Positions 40,817 through 43,552 of a stretch of DNA of 43,552 nt are shown here, piece by piece. Below the pieces are notes generated by a model, which saw nothing but the letters and a program-made list of their open reading frames with translations, did no database searches and was not told the origin of the DNA. The position numbers and the translations under genes are program-made. Source of the stretch: CAYNDB01 sp964395915 (GTDB taxonomy: Bacteria > Nitrospinota_A > UBA7883 > JAJRTC01); contig CAYNDB010000006.1 of the NCBI GenBank assembly GCA_964395915.1, forward strand, positions 1 through 43,552, read 5' to 3'. Each line of letters begins with the position of its first letter. The first letter of the stretch is position 1.

Positions 40817-41806
40817 ATGAATAATAAAACCCGTTTGGACGCATCGCTGGAATCGGCGGTAAACGTGATTCAAAACGAATCGGCGGCCCTTGCCCGGCTG
40901 GAGGAAGTCGTCCGCTCGCAGGAATTTAAAAATGCCGTGGAGCTGTGCCTTGATTGCAAGGGCGCGATATACGTCATCGGCATGGGTAAGTCCGGCCTTG
41001 TGGGACAAAAGATCGCCGCAACGTTGACCAGCACTGGCACAACAGCGATATACATACATGCGGGCGACGCTTTGCATGGCGACCTCGGCGCCATCAGGCC
41101 GGAAGATATTGCCATTCTTATATCAAAAAGTGGGGAGACTAGAGAAACTTTAGGCATAATCCCGTTCCTCAAAAACCAGGGGAACGCCTTTATCGCCATC
41201 ACCAACGAGATAAGCTCGACACTTGCAAAAGGCGCGGATGTCATACTGTTGATGAAAGTAATATCAGAGGCGTGTCCGTTGAATCTTGCCCCGATGACTT
41301 CATCCACAGCCACAATGGCGCTGGGAGACGCGTTGGCCGGAGCGCTTATCGTGGCAAAAGATTTTAAAACAGAACATTTTGCAAGGCTTCATCCCGGCGG
41401 CAAACTGGGATGGATGCTGACGGCGAAAGTCGCCGACATGATAGACATCGATCAGAATCCTGTCATCGATAAAAAAGCGACCCTGCGCCATGCTGTCGCG
41501 CAACTTGTGGAGAGCCGCACTGGAGCTGTAAGCGTAGTGGACGAAGCCGGGATACTTGCGGGATTAATTACCGATGGCGATCTGAAACGAATTATCGTAA
41601 GCGGCGATAACGGGCCGTTTGACCAGCCGGTGGAGCTTTCGATGACACCGGACCCTATGGTGATTCACCTTGCGGCGACAGCGGCGGAAGCGATAGAGAT
41701 CATGGAAAACCGCGATACGCAGATATCAGTCCTGCCGGTGGTGGATGATGAGCATAGACCGGTGGGAATGCTTCGTATTCACGATATCATCAAGACGCAT
41801 ATGTAA
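40817..41806 (+). CDS. kdsD: Arabinose-5-phosphate isomerase (KdsD)
   Basis: The 329-residue enzyme interconverts ribulose 5-phosphate and arabinose 5-phosphate, the first step to Kdo for LPS. It has an N-terminal SIS domain (about 35-185) with GMGKSGLVGQKIAATLTSTGT, LISKSGETRET and the HPGGKLG end. Two CBS domains follow (about 205-260 and 275-329). Length is as expected. AGGA precedes the ATG closely. It is transcribed alone; a repeat element follows its stop. Together with Rpe nearby it draws on the ribulose 5-phosphate pool. Confidence 0.95.
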   Translation: MNNKTRLDASLESAVNVIQNESAALARLEEVVRSQEFKNAVELCLDCKGAIYVIGMGKSGLVGQKIAATLTSTGTTAIYIHAGDALHGDLGAIRPEDIAILISKSGETRETLGIIPFLKNQGNAFIAITNEISSTLAKGADVILLMKVISEACPLNLAPMTSSTATMALGDALAGALIVAKDFKTEHFARLHPGGKLGWMLTAKVADMIDIDQNPVIDKKATLRHAVAQLVESRTGAVSVVDEAGILAGLITDGDLKRIIVSGDNGPFDQPVELSMTPDPMVIHLAATAAEAIEIMENRDTQISVLPVVDDEHRPVGMLRIHDIIKTHM

Positions 41807-41814
41807 TTTGCGCC

Positions 41815-41925
41815 CTATCATTGCGAACGAAGTGAAGCAATTCCCTGGGGAGAAACAAGGTAAACACAGGCCATGCCCCTTCCATTGAGATTGCCACACG
41901 AAACGAAGTTTCGCTCGCAATGACA
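41815..41925. repeat. Intergenic inverted repeat TCATTGCGA...TCGCAATGA
   Basis: TCATTGCGA (41818-41826) and its exact complement TCGCAATGA (41915-41923) bound about 106 bases, with GAACGAAGTGAAGCAATT and GAAACGAAGTTTCGCTCGC inside. It fills the gap between the convergent kdsD and zinc-protein genes. Fragments of the same unit occur near 3433-3462 and 16258. It is the best-kept copy of this dispersed repeat in the window. Confidence 0.7.
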
Positions 41926-41942
41926 ATTTTTAGCCCTTGGAC

Positions 41943-42338
41943 TCAATCCTTGCTTGGATCATAAATATCATCATCCGGCCACTCGTCATCGTCATCGTCT
42001 CCGAGAGGGAGGTCTTCCTCGTGAACGCTTTCAAGATATTCTTTTCTGATCTTTACAAAATCTTTAAGGTGCTCTTTGTCCAAAGTAAAAGCCGGCGTGA
42101 CCGACTCCAGGCCGCTATCCGGCTCCACAATCGCCCGCATGGAAGTAGTCTGACCATAGTTCTCCATGGTCTTGTAAAACCCTTTTCTGAAAATCGGGCA
42201 ATCATCACTGGGACAGACCCAGAGAAATGACGTTCCCCACCCCAGCCCGTCAGAAAAATTAATGGGCGGCAGCTCCTGGGCTACCATTTTTACGCCGCAA
42301 TGCGAACAGGTTGGCGGCTCGGTAACTTTTAATTTCAT
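41943..42338 (-). CDS. Acidic zinc-ribbon protein of unknown function
   Basis: The 131-residue product has two cysteine pairs (TCSHCG at about 10-15 and CPSDDCP at about 41-47), which should bind one zinc. Then come MENYGQTTSMRAIVEPDSG and a strongly acidic C-terminus with a run of five Asp. It has no membrane segment. I do not recognise a characterised family. The frame is open back to 42413, inside rpe, but the ATG at 42338 has GGTGA eight bases upstream and gives a sensible N-terminus. It begins seven bases after the rpe stop. Confidence 0.75.
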   Translation of the reverse strand: MKLKVTEPPTCSHCGVKMVAQELPPINFSDGLGWGTSFLWVCPSDDCPIFRKGFYKTMENYGQTTSMRAIVEPDSGLESVTPAFTLDKEHLKDFVKIRKEYLESVHEEDLPLGDDDDDEWPDDDIYDPSKD

Positions 42339-42345
42339 AATAAAA

Positions 42346-43002
42346 TCACCCTCTGATGGCGGCGATAGCGGTGGCGTAATCGGAACTTTTGAATATGGCG
42401 GAGCCCGCCACAAGCGCGTTCACTCCAGCGGCGCGCACATCCGCCGCGTTGTCCGGCTTTATCCCACCATCCATCTCTATGTCGATATCCAGTCCGCGTT
42501 CATCAATCATCTCTTTTAATTTTCTCGTTTTATCCAACGCTTCTGGTATGAAGCTCTGCCCGCCGAACCCTGGGTTCACCGACATGATCAATACCATATC
42601 GACATCAGGTAAAATATGCTCCAGCGTGGCAAGGCTCGTGGATGGGTTGAGAGACACGCCCGCTTTCTTACCATACTCTTTTATCAAAGCCACGGTCCTA
42701 TGCAAATGAGGACACGCCTCAACGTGGACGGTGATAATATCCGCCCCAGCTTTAGCAAAGTCGTAAACGTACTTATCGGCGTTCTCTATCATGAGATGCA
42801 CGTCGAGCGGCAGTTTAGTGTACTTGCGAGCGCCTTCCACGACAAGCGGTCCGATGGTTATGTTCGGCACGAAATGACCGTCCATAACGTCAACGTGAAT
42901 CCAGTCCGCCCCACCCTTCTCCACTGCGGCGATCTCCTCGCCCAGCTTGCCGAAATCGGCGGATAATATCGACGGAGCGATAACGGTTTCTCTTTTAGTC
43001 AT
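42346..43002 (-). CDS. rpe: Ribulose-phosphate 3-epimerase
   Basis: The 218-residue TIM-barrel enzyme interconverts ribulose 5-phosphate and xylulose 5-phosphate. It has IAPSILSADFGKLGEE at the N-terminus, the metal-binding HVDVMDGHFVPN (about 36-47), DVHLMI, VLIMSVNPGFGGQSF (about 136-150) and EMDGGIKPDNA (about 175-185), all family marks. Length is normal. It is in the pentose phosphate or Calvin-type pathway with the TalC-like protein in this window. The gene precedes the acidic zinc protein by seven bases. Confidence 0.97.
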   Translation of the reverse strand: MTKRETVIAPSILSADFGKLGEEIAAVEKGGADWIHVDVMDGHFVPNITIGPLVVEGARKYTKLPLDVHLMIENADKYVYDFAKAGADIITVHVEACPHLHRTVALIKEYGKKAGVSLNPSTSLATLEHILPDVDMVLIMSVNPGFGGQSFIPEALDKTRKLKEMIDERGLDIDIEMDGGIKPDNAADVRAAGVNALVAGSAIFKSSDYATAIAAIRG

Positions 43003-43058
43003 GACAAGTAAGTTCTCTGATGTTTTACACGAGTCGCCAATTATACCTGATTATCGGT

Positions 43059-43552
43059 TCAATTTCCTTGTTTAGCGCGAATAGCTTTCACGCGTTTCTC
43101 AAGCTTGCCTGCTTCCTCACCCCGATCCACCTTACGTAAAAGGGTGGCATAGTTTTCCAGTCCGGTCGCCGTAAAAGCGTGATTCGCACCTAATGTTTTC
43201 TCATATATCTCAAGCGCCCTCTTATACAGCGGCTCCGCCTCGGCATATTTGCCCTGCGCCGAGTATAGCGCCGCAAGGTTGTTCAGGCTTCCGGCAACGT
43301 TCGGGTGGTCTTCCCCATGATTTTTTTCATATATCTTAAGCGCCCTCTTATATAACGGCTCCGCCTTGTCGAACTTGCCCTGGGCGCCATATACACCCGC
43401 AAGGTTGTTAAGCGTAAGAGGGATAAATGCGTTGTTTGGCTCCATCGCCTTGTCATACACTGCAAGCACCCGTTCATATAATGGCTCCGCGTCAGCGTAT
43501 TTCCCCTGGGCGTCGTAGACCATGGCAAGATCGTTTACGCTCGATATCAGGT
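43059..43552 (-). CDS. Tetratricopeptide-repeat protein, 5' end cut by window edge
   Basis: The minus-strand frame is open to the window end. The visible part is about 164 residues with at least three TPR units of the kinesin-light-chain type, each about 42 residues and containing YxAQGKYAEAEPLYKRALEI-like helices. The C-terminus (RKVDRGEEAGKLEKRVKAIRAKQGN) ends the array. An internal ATG at 43523 lies within a repeat and is not the start, because the same frame upstream reads like the preceding helix. TPR arrays mediate protein-protein contacts; the role here is unknown. Confidence 0.85.
   Translation of the reverse strand, partial: LISSVNDLAMVYDAQGKYADAEPLYERVLAVYDKAMEPNNAFIPLTLNNLAGVYGAQGKFDKAEPLYKRALKIYEKNHGEDHPNVAGSLNNLAALYSAQGKYAEAEPLYKRALEIYEKTLGANHAFTATGLENYATLLRKVDRGEEAGKLEKRVKAIRAKQGN

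Overview
The window looks like a chromosomal segment of a Gram-negative, flagellated bacterium with anaerobic or respiratory traits. KdsD, a lipid A synthase N-terminal-like protein, an ArnT-like glycosyltransferase and an outer-surface lipoprotein point to an LPS-bearing envelope. FliK-FlgD-FlgE and FlgM show flagella, two multiheme c-type cytochromes show a periplasmic electron chain, and a PEP-CTERM protein implies an exosortase elsewhere in the genome. The gene set resembles Desulfobacterota, Nitrospirota or Nitrospinota-like lineages, but taxonomy cannot be fixed from sequence reading alone. No rRNA, tRNA, IS element, prophage or CRISPR array was seen. Nearly all space is ordinary coding sequence, and both window edges cut genes (a Gly/Met-rich secreted protein at the left, a TPR protein at the right).

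Layout. 1-4.3 kb: type IV pilus/type II secretion genes (PilC/GspF, PilB/GspE, pseudopilin), with a strong sigma-54 promoter before the pilin. 5-11 kb, minus strand: an envelope glycosylation set (LAB_N protein, GT39, GT2, membrane protein), a NodIJ-like ABC exporter and a small transaldolase. 11-19 kb: a pentaheme cytochrome, a degenerate REC-GGDEF protein, RdgB-ArsC, a CsgG-like protein, a DUF2461 protein, a PEP-CTERM protein with a sigma-54 promoter and palindrome, and a second cytochrome with a CX3CH site. 19-22 kb, minus strand: four genes with overlapping ends (LOG, zinc protein, histidine kinase, beta-propeller lipoprotein). 22-26 kb: class I fumarase subunits, PolX and endonuclease III in one tight run. 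26-29.5 kb: FlgM and a small unknown gene on divergent sigma-28 promoters, then Hsp20 and DnaK.

29.6-35.3 kb is the most interesting part. It is a ten-gene minus-strand operon behind one good sigma-70 promoter: threonine synthase, a MoaD/ThiS-like sulfur carrier, a MoeB/ThiF-like activating enzyme, TusD/DsrE-like, TusC/DsrF-like, a CysM-type cysteine synthase, TusB/DsrH-like, TusA-like, a double-NIL protein and a Cys-bearing Rrf2 regulator. I read it as a complete sulfur-relay route feeding protein-thiocarboxylate cysteine (and perhaps homocysteine) synthesis. The carrier ends Gly-Gly-Ile-Asn-Gly rather than Gly-Gly, so it should need trimming, yet no JAMM/Mec protease lies in the operon.

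35.5-39 kb holds fliK-flgD-flgE behind a sigma-54-like promoter. 39-43.5 kb holds thiD, a YdcF/SanA-like protein, kdsD, an acidic zinc protein and rpe. Degenerate copies of an intergenic repeat family are scattered over several gaps.
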